A stretch of DNA of 64,000 nucleotides from Lewinellaceae bacterium SD302. GTDB lineage: Bacteria; Bacteroidota; Bacteroidia; Chitinophagales; Saprospiraceae. The position numbers and the translations under genes were made by a program. The stretch spans positions 1 to 64,000 of the forward strand of contig PDLQ01000002.1 in the NCBI GenBank assembly GCA_002591745.1. The letters are read 5' to 3'. Positions 1-7,547 of the stretch are shown piece after piece; position 1 is the first letter of the stretch; each line of letters begins with the position of its first letter. The notes beneath the pieces are model-generated. The model saw only the letters and a list, made by a program, of their open reading frames with translations, searched no databases and was not told the DNA's origin.

Positions 1-115
1 CCTTATTGTCGATCTTCCCTTCGCAGCGAATGTCGCCATGATGGTCCATCAGGCAATAGTTGACGTCATTTTTGCTAACATCCCACCCCAAAAAATATCC
101 GTACTTTTGACGCAT
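1..115 (-). CDS. IS110-family transposase, N-terminal fragment (runs off left edge)
   Basis: The reverse strand opens with ATG at 113-115 and stays open for 38 codons to the window edge. The N-terminus contains GYFLGWDVSKNDVNYCLMD, the typical start of IS110-family DEDD transposases: a hydrophobic strand, then G-x-D-V-S-K, where the Asp is the first acidic residue of the RuvC-like catalytic core. These enzymes insert DNA without classical terminal inverted repeats, and in characterised members an RNA from the upstream end guides them. The rest of the gene and the other end of the element lie outside the window, so intactness cannot be judged. The identification rests on about 20 residues, but the motif and its N-terminal position are characteristic. 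Confidence 0.8.
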   Translation of the reverse strand, partial: MRQKYGYFLGWDVSKNDVNYCLMDHHGDIRCEGKIDNK

Positions 116-345
116 AATAGTTTGTTTTAGAAAGACGCGTTTGGAATAGCTCGATGTCTTAACTAGAGGGTTATTATCCCGAGATTGCTATAAGAGTTGA
201 TCTTCCAAACAATGGCCGGCGTGCTAAATCCAAAAATGGGCTAGAACAGTAATTCTTCCCAGGACGCACAGTGCTTTACGCCGGCCATGTCTTTTTTAGT
301 TTATAAATCTCGATAAAATTAATATATCGAGTTGTCAAGCTAGTA
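116..345 (-). ncRNA. Candidate IS110 left-end non-coding region / bridge RNA
   Basis: No gene is seen here. Read on the reverse strand, the region directly precedes the transposase start and folds well. An 11-bp perfect inverted repeat, ATGGCCGGCGT (213-223) with ACGCCGGCCAT (278-288), encloses an internal loop and an inner stem (TGGG..AGAA pairing with TTCT..CCCA). A second hairpin, CTCGATA/TATCGAG, lies at 308-330. A stem with a wide internal loop is the general shape of the guide loops of bridge RNAs, which IS110-group elements encode upstream of the transposase. The RNA boundaries, the true end of the element and the guide pairing are inferred, not shown. Confidence 0.45.
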
Positions 346-542
346 CAAACTTAAAAGACGCTCGTTCCTCGCTTTTGGAGAAGTTGGTTTTTGAATCCAA
401 AACTTTCTGTCTTTGACTTCAGCTTCCCACAAGGTCGCTTCAGCGATCATCCAAAAGGCGCTTGCGCCGTCTAAAAGTGCGAAGCGCGTCCAATAGCCGA
501 AGGCGTCTAGCAAACCACGGTATCCATTTATTATCTTCGGCC
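346..542. other. Non-coding stretch between IS110 end and M24 peptidase
   Basis: No convincing gene is present. The reading frame of the following peptidase is open upstream to 462, but those 27 residues are basic and serine-rich and precede a clear signal peptide, so they are taken as untranslated. The nine bases AATCCAAAA at 394-402 also occur inside the candidate bridge-RNA loop (227-235). Confidence 0.4.
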
Positions 543-1865
543 ATGCGAATATTCATACTTGTTTTACTATTCTGTATTACGGACCTGGCCGCTCAATCCG
601 GCATCCTGAATCTCCGGCAACAGGGCGAGTTGAGGGACGAATGGCTCAAACTCCGCGCCGAAAAGGTGTTGCCGGATTTAATGCGCCGGGCCGAGGTGGA
701 TATGTGGCTTCTCATCAGCCGGGAGTACAACGAAGACCCCGTACTGAACACCATGCTGCCGAGTAACTGGATGGGCGCGCGGCGAACCACCATGCTGGTC
801 ATCTACGATACCGGAGATAGTATCGAAACCCTGGCCTGTGCCCGCTACGATGTAGGTGAGGTCTTCAAAAAAGCCTGGGATAAAGACCGGCAACCCGATC
901 AATGGGCGCGCTTACTGGAGATTATCGAAGAGCGGGACCCCCAAAAGATCGCTGTCAATCGTAGCGCTGATTTTGGCTTGGCTGACGGTATGACTTCTTA
1001 CCACTACGACAAACTGAAGGAAACGCTGCCGGATAAGTACGACGCACGATTGGTCAATGGCGAGAACCTGGCCATCGGTTGGCTGGAAACGCGAATTCCC
1101 GAGGAAATGACGGTTTATCGCCACGTGATGCGGGTCGCTCACGAGATCATTGCCGAGGCGTTCAGTGAAAAGGTGATCACGCCCGGCCTGACGGCCACGG
1201 AAGACGTCGTCTGGTTCCTGCGTGAACGGAGCCGTGAACTGGGGCTGGAGGTCTGGTTTCACCCCACGGTAGATATTCAACGGTTTAGTCCGGAGCGTTT
1301 TGATCACCTGCGCTCCTTTAGCAAGCGGCCGGGGCGGGACGTTATTTTACCCGGTGACCTGCTGCACTGCGATTTTGGCATTACCTATTGCGGCCTCAAT
1401 ACCGATACCCAACACAATGCCTACGTATTGAAACCCGGCGAGACGAAACCACCTGCCTACCTGGTAGCCGCCCATGATAAGGGTATGCAACTGATGGACA
1501 TCCTGACGGGCCAATACCAAAACGGCCGAACGGGCAACGAATTATTGAGCGGAGCACTACGAGAGGCCAAAGCCGCCGGCTTGCGCCCCACCATTTACAC
1601 CCATCCGATCGGCTATCACGGCCACGCTGCCGGCCCAACCATCGGCCTCTGGGACCAACAGGGTGGGGTAGCGGGTAAGGGGGATTACCCGCTCTATCCC
1701 AATACAGCCTACAGTATTGAACTCAACACGGCCGTATTCATCAGGGAATGGAATAAAGATATCCGGATGATGATGGAAGAAGATGGCTTCTGGAACGGAG
1801 AACGCTTTGAGTACATTGATGGTCGGCAGCGGGAGTTGTATTTGATTCCGCGAAATCGGAATTAG
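543..1865 (+). CDS. Secreted M24-family metallopeptidase (Xaa-Pro aminopeptidase-like)
   Basis: This 440-residue protein belongs to the pita-bread-fold M24 family, which cleaves N-terminal residues from peptides (often before proline) with two metal ions. The C-terminal domain shows the ligand pattern: Asp in HCDFGITYCGLNTD (two Asp), His in the HPIGYHGHAAGP segment, Glu in YSIELNT, and a final acidic pair near MMMEEDGFW. The start at 543 is preferred over the longer frame from 462 because MRIFILVLLFCITDLAAQ is a typical signal peptide with an AAQ cleavage site. The N-terminal half is the usual non-catalytic domain. Export to the periplasm or outer membrane is predicted. Substrate is unknown and some relatives are not aminopeptidases. 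Confidence 0.85.
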   Translation: MRIFILVLLFCITDLAAQSGILNLRQQGELRDEWLKLRAEKVLPDLMRRAEVDMWLLISREYNEDPVLNTMLPSNWMGARRTTMLVIYDTGDSIETLACARYDVGEVFKKAWDKDRQPDQWARLLEIIEERDPQKIAVNRSADFGLADGMTSYHYDKLKETLPDKYDARLVNGENLAIGWLETRIPEEMTVYRHVMRVAHEIIAEAFSEKVITPGLTATEDVVWFLRERSRELGLEVWFHPTVDIQRFSPERFDHLRSFSKRPGRDVILPGDLLHCDFGITYCGLNTDTQHNAYVLKPGETKPPAYLVAAHDKGMQLMDILTGQYQNGRTGNELLSGALREAKAAGLRPTIYTHPIGYHGHAAGPTIGLWDQQGGVAGKGDYPLYPNTAYSIELNTAVFIREWNKDIRMMMEEDGFWNGERFEYIDGRQRELYLIPRNRN

Positions 1866-2044
1866 GAGATAGGAACGCTGCGCTTTTGGAAATAGGAGCC
1901 CGCCTGATAGTCGACCGCCATGCGGTCTAATCTCAGTAGGGACGAGTAGCATTGGTTTTATATCCCGGACGCATCCCATTCGGCTCCTATTTCCCAAAGC
2001 CAAGGAAGCGCAGCGACCAAGGGCGCTCCTATCTCCTATTTCCA
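1865..2044. repeat. Iterated inverted-repeat spacer (word GGAnATAGGAGC)
   Basis: The spacer after the peptidase holds short iterated words that pair with each other. GGAGATAGGAACGC (1865-1878) and GGAAATAGGAGCC (1888-1900) are matched in inverted orientation by GGCTCCTATTTCC (1982-1994) and GCGCTCCTATCTCC (2023-2036). A small internal palindrome, GACCGC/GCGGTC, lies at 1913-1927. The segment could fold into a long imperfect hairpin in the peptidase transcript. No gene is seen. It is one of several spacers here with their own locus-specific iterated word. Confidence 0.6.
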
Positions 2045-2100
2045 ATCCCAACATTCAACCAGGGAATTTCAAAAGCGTTTACAACTCAAACCACCCACAA

Positions 2101-2439
2101 ATGACCGCAGACGGCAACATCTTCCTCACCGTAATTGACCGCCAGGGCAAAGCCCACGAACTGGAAGCTCCCACGGATATGAACATGAACCTCATGGAGG
2201 TCTGTAAATCTTACGAACTGCCCGTGAAAGGTACCTGTGGTGGCATGGCCCTGTGCAGCACTTGCCATTGCTACGTATTGAGCGAAGAAACCGATCTGCC
2301 GGAAATGCGCGAGGATGAGGAAGATATGCTGGATCAGGCGTTTTTCGTGGAAGACAACAGCCGTCTGGGCTGCCAACTGCGGATTACCGAGGCGCTGGAC
2401 GGGCTGAAAGTGCAGCTGGCACCGGAGAGCGAAGAATAA
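2101..2439 (+). CDS. 2Fe-2S ferredoxin (adrenodoxin type)
   Basis: A 112-residue plant/vertebrate-fold ferredoxin. Cysteines at about 46, 52, 55 and 91 give the C-x5-C-x2-C-x(~35)-C spacing (GTCGGMALCSTC, then SRLGCQL) that binds one [2Fe-2S] cluster. The acidic stretch between the third and fourth Cys and the acidic C-terminus are typical of adrenodoxin-type electron carriers. No signal peptide is present, so it should be cytoplasmic. It has no operon partner: an inverted-repeat spacer precedes it and a tRNA gene with its own promoter follows. The redox partner cannot be told from context. Confidence 0.93.
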   Translation: MTADGNIFLTVIDRQGKAHELEAPTDMNMNLMEVCKSYELPVKGTCGGMALCSTCHCYVLSEETDLPEMREDEEDMLDQAFFVEDNSRLGCQLRITEALDGLKVQLAPESEE

Positions 2440-2461
2440 ATTTCTTTAATCTTCAGGAAAC

Positions 2462-2492
2462 TTTTGCAGTTTCAGGATTGTATCTATATTTG
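2462..2492 (+). promoter_or_regulatory. Bacteroidota-type promoter for the split tRNA gene
   Basis: TATATTTG at 2485-2492 matches the phylum -7 consensus TAnnTTTG exactly, and a TTTTG at 2462-2466 sits 18 bases upstream as the -33 element. The tRNA begins 38 bases after the -7 box. Confidence 0.6.
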
Positions 2493-2529
2493 CAGCCCGT
2501 TACGATGGTAGCGTGGTAAAAATTAACAT

Positions 2530-2969
2530 CGCGGGGTGGAGCAGTTGGTAGCTCGTCGGGCTCAAGAATTGTTCTATTTAAGTTTACACATTTTGCGCTT
2601 GCACGCAGTGTAAATTACGGATTCGAAATACACTTAGTCGAATCTGACAAGCGTCAAAGAAAGCCGCGTTCAGCGGAGTTTCGAGAAGCTTGGAATCTAA
2701 TAGAGCATTGGGCTGCCTCAGAGGAAACTCTGGGGTGAATTTCATCAAATTCGGGGAAGCCTTTAGTATGGTAATCCCGAGCCAAGCCTTTTTCGGCTTA
2801 GTCGAAATGGGAAGGTGTAGAGACTTTATGGTGAACACCGTAGTTCAGTTTACTGGGCCGGTGAAGAGAAAGTCCAGACCATCAAATCTACTCAAAGTGA
2901 GTAGGCGTAGCGAAAGCTATAGTGGTAAGCATAACCCGAAGGTCGTAGGTTCGAGTCCTACCCCCGCTA
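2530..2969 (+). tRNA. Initiator tRNA-Met (CAT), interrupted by a group I intron
   Basis: The 5' half (from 2530) and 3' half (to 2969) assemble into a 73-nt cloverleaf nearly identical to bacterial tRNA-fMet. The anticodon stem is TCGGG/CCCGA with the three consecutive G:C pairs of initiators, and the loop reads CTCATAA. Position 1 (C) cannot pair with position 72 (T), another initiator trait. The discriminator is A at 2969 and CCA is not encoded. The halves are separated by about 367 bases at the anticodon. Splicing is therefore required for a functional initiator tRNA unless another copy exists elsewhere in the genome. Confidence 0.9.
2563..2929 (+). ncRNA. Group I intron (IC3-like) in the initiator tRNA anticodon loop
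   Basis: The insert has the conserved core of tRNA group I introns like those of cyanobacterial tRNA-Leu: a P5-like hairpin CAGAG-GAAA-CTCTG (2719-2732), AATCCCGAGCCAAGCC (2773-2788), GGGAAGGTGTAGAGAC (2809-2824), the P7 partner region AGAGAAAGTCC (2865-2875), and GTAGCGAAAGCTAT (2907-2920). A strong P2-like hairpin, TTTACAC/GTGTAAA, lies near the 5' end. Placing the 5' site after T2562 and the 3' end at G2929 satisfies the U-at-minus-one and terminal-G rules and restores a perfect anticodon loop. I could not find a textbook P1 pairing, so the exact 5' site is open. No homing endonuclease is encoded. Confidence 0.88.
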
Positions 2970-2979
2970 CTAAGCGATA

Positions 2980-3013
2980 AGCCGATTCAACGCAAGTTGA
3001 ATCGGCTTTTTTT
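2980..3013 (+). terminator. Intrinsic terminator of the split tRNA gene
   Basis: AGCCGATTCAAC and GTTGAATCGGCT form a perfect 12-bp stem with a GCAA loop, followed directly by a run of T. It lies 10 bases after the tRNA end. Confidence 0.95.
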
Positions 3014-3133
3014 ATCCGGTGGTCTACCAATGATCAAAGGAAAGTTGTACCCAATCAGGAATTTTAATGGATGGATGGCGTAGTTCCGTAGCTTATGCTG
3101 GCCAATAAATTTCATGGGCTAGCAGTAGACTTG

Positions 3134-3952
3134 TCAGGTCAATTCCCGCTTAACCAACGCTACGTTCCCCGCGTGAAACTTCCCCATGATCCTCGGAAAC
3201 CGGTAGTTGGCGAATAAGGCTTCCGTATCAAAAGGAGTATTATTGACGACGCTAATCTCCAGTTCATCCAAATAACTACGGGCGGATTTGAGCCGGGCCT
3301 GCATATCGCTTCTTTCGGTTGCGACCGGGCCGTGGCCGGGGATGAGGACTTCGGGATTTTCAACTTCGATCAGTTCTTCGAATTTATTCAGGCTATTGCG
3401 GTAACGAGCCAGACTATCGTAGAGGTAGGGAAATTCAACGGCGCAGAGATAATCGCCGGCAATCAAGATGTTTCGGCTGCGGTTATAAGTAATCAGCCCG
3501 TCGGCGTTATGGCCGGGCGCATGAAAAAACTGGTATTCATCTTCGCCGAGTTGGAGCAGAGTACCTTCCTCGCAGATCACCAGGTTGATGAGTGGATATT
3601 CGATAGGGTAGGAGCGCTGGATATAGTACTCATCGTCGAAGGTCCGGATTTGCTCAAGTTGCTTCTCTTGCTCCGGATTGTCGACGAAGGCCTGGGAGGC
3701 GATGGTGGTATAATCCTCAAAACGGCCGGCACCAATGATGTGATCGTAATCAGAGTGGGTAAAAAGCAAGAACTTCTGCTTATTGTCACCGGCGGCTAAT
3801 TCGGCGGCGGCGTGGATCTCGTTTACTTCCTCCGGTAGCCAGTTGGGGTCAACGACAAGGACATATTTTTGGCCGACTAACAAAGTAGCAGTGGTCTGAA
3901 ACAAGGCACTTTGAAATACGGTGAGGCAATCGGTCTGGTGTATTTCTCTCAT
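3134..3952 (-). CDS. MBL-fold metallo-hydrolase
   Basis: This 272-residue protein has the metallo-beta-lactamase metal-binding signature: THSDYDH (H-x-D-x-D-H), then APGHNADG, AGDYL and IPGHGP, giving the His/Asp ligands of a dinuclear metal site. The start at 3952 (MREIHQTD) is chosen because the frame extension upstream to 4123 does not resemble an exported or conserved N-terminus. The absence of a signal peptide suggests a cytoplasmic enzyme. The family includes glyoxalase II-like thioesterases, lactonases and quorum-quenching enzymes, and nothing here selects among them. The gene carries one copy of the dispersed word CAAAGTAGC (3881-3889). It stands alone between the tRNA terminator and a small membrane protein gene. 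Confidence 0.85.
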   Translation of the reverse strand: MREIHQTDCLTVFQSALFQTTATLLVGQKYVLVVDPNWLPEEVNEIHAAAELAAGDNKQKFLLFTHSDYDHIIGAGRFEDYTTIASQAFVDNPEQEKQLEQIRTFDDEYYIQRSYPIEYPLINLVICEEGTLLQLGEDEYQFFHAPGHNADGLITYNRSRNILIAGDYLCAVEFPYLYDSLARYRNSLNKFEELIEVENPEVLIPGHGPVATERSDMQARLKSARSYLDELEISVVNNTPFDTEALFANYRFPRIMGKFHAGNVALVKRELT

Positions 3953-4190
3953 GGTTTTGGAAGGATACTCAGGAAAAAATAATGCTCCAAAATGCAAAAA
4001 ATAACGGAAGGGTAACCTTGACACTGGGCGCCAACTCTTGCCTGCGCCTTTAATGGCCAAGCTGATTTCGAAAAACCCGCTGCAGTTGGGCGATTGTTTA
4101 AATGAATGGGAAAAGGGTTTCAATAGAAGCCGACGGGGTAGCGAGCGACATATTTATCAGTATTCATGGATGGAAGGTAAGAGGATTGAT

Positions 4191-4224
4191 AAAAAAGAGC
4201 CACTCCCGAGACCGGGAAGTGGCT
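4191..4224 (-). terminator. Intrinsic terminator downstream of the small membrane protein
   Basis: On the reverse strand an 11-12 bp stem (AGCCACT-CCCG with CGGGAAGTGGCT, one bulged base) is followed by six T (AAAAAA at 4191-4196 on the plus strand). It lies 30 bases beyond the stop of the gene at 4254-4484. The remaining 3953-4190 spacer holds nothing recognisable. Confidence 0.85.
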
Positions 4225-4253
4225 TGATTAATTGCGGCTCGCAATAGCTAAGA

Positions 4254-4484
4254 CTATCCACTCAACCAGAGCGCCAGCATGGTCAATAAGACCAGAGCCA
4301 GCGAAATGCTGAGTCCCAGAATCTGCTTCTGCTTACGGCGGCGGCGACGTACGGCAACCCTGACATCCAGGAAGTTGCTTTTGGCAGCCTGGCTACCTGG
4401 CCGAGCGGATCTGGTGGAAAGGTTGGCGTTAGCGGGCTTTTTGCTCAGCGGAATACCTTTTGCGCCATACTTAATGGTGGTCAT
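4254..4484 (-). CDS. Small single-pass membrane protein, unknown function
   Basis: A 76-residue protein starting MTTIKYGAKGIPLSKKP, with a strongly basic middle (VRRRRRKQKQ) and one C-terminal hydrophobic helix (ILGLSISLALVLLTMLALWL). The arginine cluster before the helix predicts the N-terminus in the cytoplasm. A longer frame upstream to 4643 contains Trp-rich, low-quality sequence and is not favoured. A terminator follows the gene, supporting it as a transcription unit. No family is recognised. Confidence 0.6.
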   Translation of the reverse strand: MTTIKYGAKGIPLSKKPANANLSTRSARPGSQAAKSNFLDVRVAVRRRRRKQKQILGLSISLALVLLTMLALWLSG

Positions 4485-4853
4485 AATACAAGGATTTAAA
4501 GGGTGATTGATGTTCCATAAATTAATGGAAAACGACCCTCGAGTCCAGTTGTCACGACGAGTGTCCCGGGAAATACGACCAATTTTACCGACCGGCAGCT
4601 GACAACTTTTGTCCACCCATAGCATTGCTACTTTGTCAGCCACAATGCATTTAAAGACCGTGCTAACGCAAAATATTCTGATTCCGCTGACCTGAACCTG
4701 CTGCGCCAGGATGGATAAAGAGAGAGGGAAAATGACCCGGCGGGATTTTGAGCCATCTCGAACACCTTGTATCGGCCAATGTTACCTCTGTGTTAAGCCC
4801 TAGCCTAATCGGGCTTTTTATCGTTAATTTGCCAATTCACCCAGTAAGTACTA
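4485..4853. other. Divergent intergenic region
   Basis: This is the shared upstream region of the small membrane protein (reverse) and the transporter (forward). It contains one GCTACTTTG copy of the dispersed word at 4627-4635 and a short AGCCC/GGGCT hairpin followed by five T (4796-4819) just before the transporter. The hairpin could be a weak terminator or leader element. No gene is seen. Confidence 0.5.
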
Positions 4854-6029
4854 ATGGATCCCAGCTTTATCATCATGTGGACCGGTTTTATTCTGGCCGG
4901 TTACGCAGTGGTCGGAAATGATTCCATACAGACCCTCGGTACTTTTCTTTCTTCGAATGAAGACAAACCATGGTACGTACTCTGGGGCTTCGCCGGGTCC
5001 ATCCTGGCAGCTACATTGGTCTACGGCTGGTTTGCGTATTCGGGCGACGTCAGCTACGGCCGCTTGGAAAAGTATGCCTTCGTGGATAACATGAGTTGGC
5101 CCTACCTGCTGCCACCGCTGGTCCTGATGCTGCTGACGCGGACGGGCATTCCCGTTAGTACCAGCTTCTTGGTGCTCACCTTCTTCAAGCCGAAAGGGTT
5201 ATGGGACATGACTGAAAAGTCTGTCCTTGGCTACGCCCTGGCTTTTTGTGTAGCCATTATGGTCTGGCAACTGGTGACCAAAATGCTGGACAGGAAATTT
5301 ATGGAGACCCCGCTAACGACCAGCTCCAAACGAAACTGGACGATCCTGCAATGGTCTTCCACCGGATTTCTCTGGGGGCAGTGGCTCATTCAGGATTTTG
5401 CCAACATCTACGTCTATTTGCCACGTGCCCTCACGGGTATGGAGATTACCATATCCCTCTTTGTGCTGCTTACCATGTTGGGTATCATCTTTTACATTCG
5501 GGGCGGCAATATTCAAAAGATCGTCAAGGAAAAAACGAATACGACCGATATCCGATCGGCCACTATCGTCGACTTCATCTACGGCCTGCTTCTCCTCTTT
5601 TTCAAAGAGTTCAGCAACGTGCCTATGTCCACTACCTGGGTATTTCTGGGGCTATTGGCCGGCCGCGAAATCGCCATTCGTTACGTCATGGAACTGATCA
5701 AAGAGCCCAGCGACCTGGAAAAAGCCAAGGGCTGGCATATTCTGGGGCTGGTGCTCAACGTAGTCATTATCGGCCTTATCGGCTATGTTGTTTACCTGCG
5801 TGACCAGGCTACGGAGATCGACTGGATCATTCCTACCATGGCCGCTGCCATGATCAGCCGTGCTTTCGTCGCTTACCAGGAAACCATCCCTGGCCGGCTC
5901 AACCTTAAAGCAGCTTTCAGGGATATTGGCCGTGATTTGGCAAAGGTCAGTTTCGGATTGGCGGTTAGCGTAGCCTTGGTTTATCTGATGCGCTATTTGC
6001 TGACGGGAAGTTTGTCCGGAGCGATTTAA
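4854..6029 (+). CDS. PiT-like (inorganic phosphate transporter family) membrane protein
   Basis: This 391-residue polytopic protein has about ten hydrophobic segments. Two motifs resemble the inverted PiT repeat signatures: GNDSIQTLGTF near residue 22 (compare the G-A-N-D-x-A-N motif) and PVSTSF/NVPMSTTW, which match the P-x-S-T-T element. PiT proteins move phosphate or related oxyanions with protons or sodium. The substrate is inferred only from the motifs, and the protein is divergent enough that another anion is possible. It precedes an OmpA-type gene by 51 bases without an obvious terminator, so they may be cotranscribed. Confidence 0.65.
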   Translation: MDPSFIIMWTGFILAGYAVVGNDSIQTLGTFLSSNEDKPWYVLWGFAGSILAATLVYGWFAYSGDVSYGRLEKYAFVDNMSWPYLLPPLVLMLLTRTGIPVSTSFLVLTFFKPKGLWDMTEKSVLGYALAFCVAIMVWQLVTKMLDRKFMETPLTTSSKRNWTILQWSSTGFLWGQWLIQDFANIYVYLPRALTGMEITISLFVLLTMLGIIFYIRGGNIQKIVKEKTNTTDIRSATIVDFIYGLLLLFFKEFSNVPMSTTWVFLGLLAGREIAIRYVMELIKEPSDLEKAKGWHILGLVLNVVIIGLIGYVVYLRDQATEIDWIIPTMAAAMISRAFVAYQETIPGRLNLKAAFRDIGRDLAKVSFGLAVSVALVYLMRYLLTGSLSGAI

Positions 6030-6080
6030 ACGGGTTCATTACCTTTAAGCAACTTAACATCCCTGACAAACACGGCTTTT

Positions 6081-7541
6081 ATGAAATCGCTATTCGGTAT
6101 CCTCTTGGTATTCGTCCTGACTACGGTTAGCCTGGCCGCCCAAGAGATCAAAGACAATAACCTCAATTCCTATAATGCCTTGTCGGCCAAGGTGCTGAGT
6201 ATCGACTACGGCACGCCCAACGACCTCGATGACCTGGGCAGCTCGTTCGGCGTAGAGCTCAGCTACCGCCGTCAACTCGGTAAGCTCTTTGGCCTGGCCG
6301 TCCCGCTAAAGATCGGTGTGATCGACGTAGGAGCAACGGAGAACCTGAATTTCGTAAGTATCGATTTACTCGGCCATTTCTATCCAGTCGGAAGCGATGC
6401 TAAACTGTCACCTTACCTATTGGCCGGTTACGGAGTGGTTTCCGAAGATTTCGATAGCTCCAACGGCCAGTTGCCACTTGGAGCAGGTTTGAATTTGAAA
6501 CTCGGCGAGAACAGCTTCCTCGGCGTGCAGGGTGAATACCGCATTTCCAGCGCTGACTTACGCGATAATCTACAATTTGGCCTCGGGTACATCTACCGCA
6601 TCAGTAGCGTGGACAACGACGGCGACGGTATCGTTAATCGCCTCGACCAGTGCCCGGATGAGTTCGGACCGGCATCCACTAACGGCTGCCCGGACCAGGA
6701 CCTGGACGGTATCGTAGACACCGAGGACCAATGCCCGACCTTACCCGGAACGGCCGAACTGATGGGCTGCCCCGATACGGACGAAGACGGCATCATCGAC
6801 CCACAGGATAAATGCCCCACCGTGGCCGGTGTAGCTTCCGCTATGGGCTGCCCCGACCAGGATGGCGACGGAATTGCCGACGCCGACGATGCCTGCCCCA
6901 CTAAAGCCGGCACCCCGGAAAACGACGGATGCCCCGATAGTGACGGCGATGGTTTCTTCGACAACAAGGATAACTGCCCCGACGTAGCCGGTCCCGATCA
7001 GGGCTGCCCACCCGCTGATACGGACGGCGACGGCATACCCGACGCTGAAGACGAATGTCCCAACGAAGCCGGCCCCCTCCGTGGTTGCCCCGATCAGGAC
7101 GGTGACCGAGTGGCGGACAAGGACGATCGCTGCCCCACGGAAGCCGGCCCCCCCAGCAACCAGGGCTGTCCGGAGATCAAACAGGAAGTTGTCGAATTAC
7201 TGGAATTCGCCACCCAGGCCGTACAGTTCGAAACTGGCAGCGCTAAATTGAAGCAAGAATCCTTCTTTACGCTCGACGAGATCGTGCAGATCATGAAGGA
7301 ATACCCTGCTTACAGCCTCGTCATCAGTGGCCACACCGATAACGTGGGCAACGACGACAACAACCAGGTACTTAGTGAAGACCGGGCCAAATCGTGCCGT
7401 GATTACCTCGTGGCCCGTGGCATTCGCCCCACGCGGCTGACCTATATCGGTTACGGAGAAAGCCGCCCGCGCGCCAATAATGAAACCGTCAGTGGTCGCC
7501 GCCTCAACCGCCGGGTAGAGTTCGACCTGCGCTTGCTTTAG
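6081..7541 (+). CDS. OmpA-family outer membrane protein with thrombospondin type 3 repeats
   Basis: A 486-residue protein in three parts. A signal peptide (MKSLFGILLVFVLTTVSLAA) leads into a beta-barrel of about 150 residues. About six to eight Ca-binding thrombospondin-3 repeats follow (D-x-D-x-D-G-I and C-P patterns, about 195-365). The C-terminal OmpA/MotB peptidoglycan-binding domain (about 370-486) contains ISGHTDNVGNDDNNQVLSED and NRRVEF. Such proteins anchor the outer membrane to the cell wall, with the acidic repeats as a calcium-stiffened spacer. Six bases separate it from the glycosyltransferase gene, so the two probably share a transcript. Confidence 0.93.
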   Translation: MKSLFGILLVFVLTTVSLAAQEIKDNNLNSYNALSAKVLSIDYGTPNDLDDLGSSFGVELSYRRQLGKLFGLAVPLKIGVIDVGATENLNFVSIDLLGHFYPVGSDAKLSPYLLAGYGVVSEDFDSSNGQLPLGAGLNLKLGENSFLGVQGEYRISSADLRDNLQFGLGYIYRISSVDNDGDGIVNRLDQCPDEFGPASTNGCPDQDLDGIVDTEDQCPTLPGTAELMGCPDTDEDGIIDPQDKCPTVAGVASAMGCPDQDGDGIADADDACPTKAGTPENDGCPDSDGDGFFDNKDNCPDVAGPDQGCPPADTDGDGIPDAEDECPNEAGPLRGCPDQDGDRVADKDDRCPTEAGPPSNQGCPEIKQEVVELLEFATQAVQFETGSAKLKQESFFTLDEIVQIMKEYPAYSLVISGHTDNVGNDDNNQVLSEDRAKSCRDYLVARGIRPTRLTYIGYGESRPRANNETVSGRRLNRRVEFDLRLL

Positions 7542-7547
7542 TCGGGT

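Noticed and set aside
2690-2980. 96-codon forward frame across the tRNA intron
   Set aside because: It reads straight through intron core elements and the tRNA 3' half. The composition is explained by structured RNA, and it has no homing-endonuclease motif.
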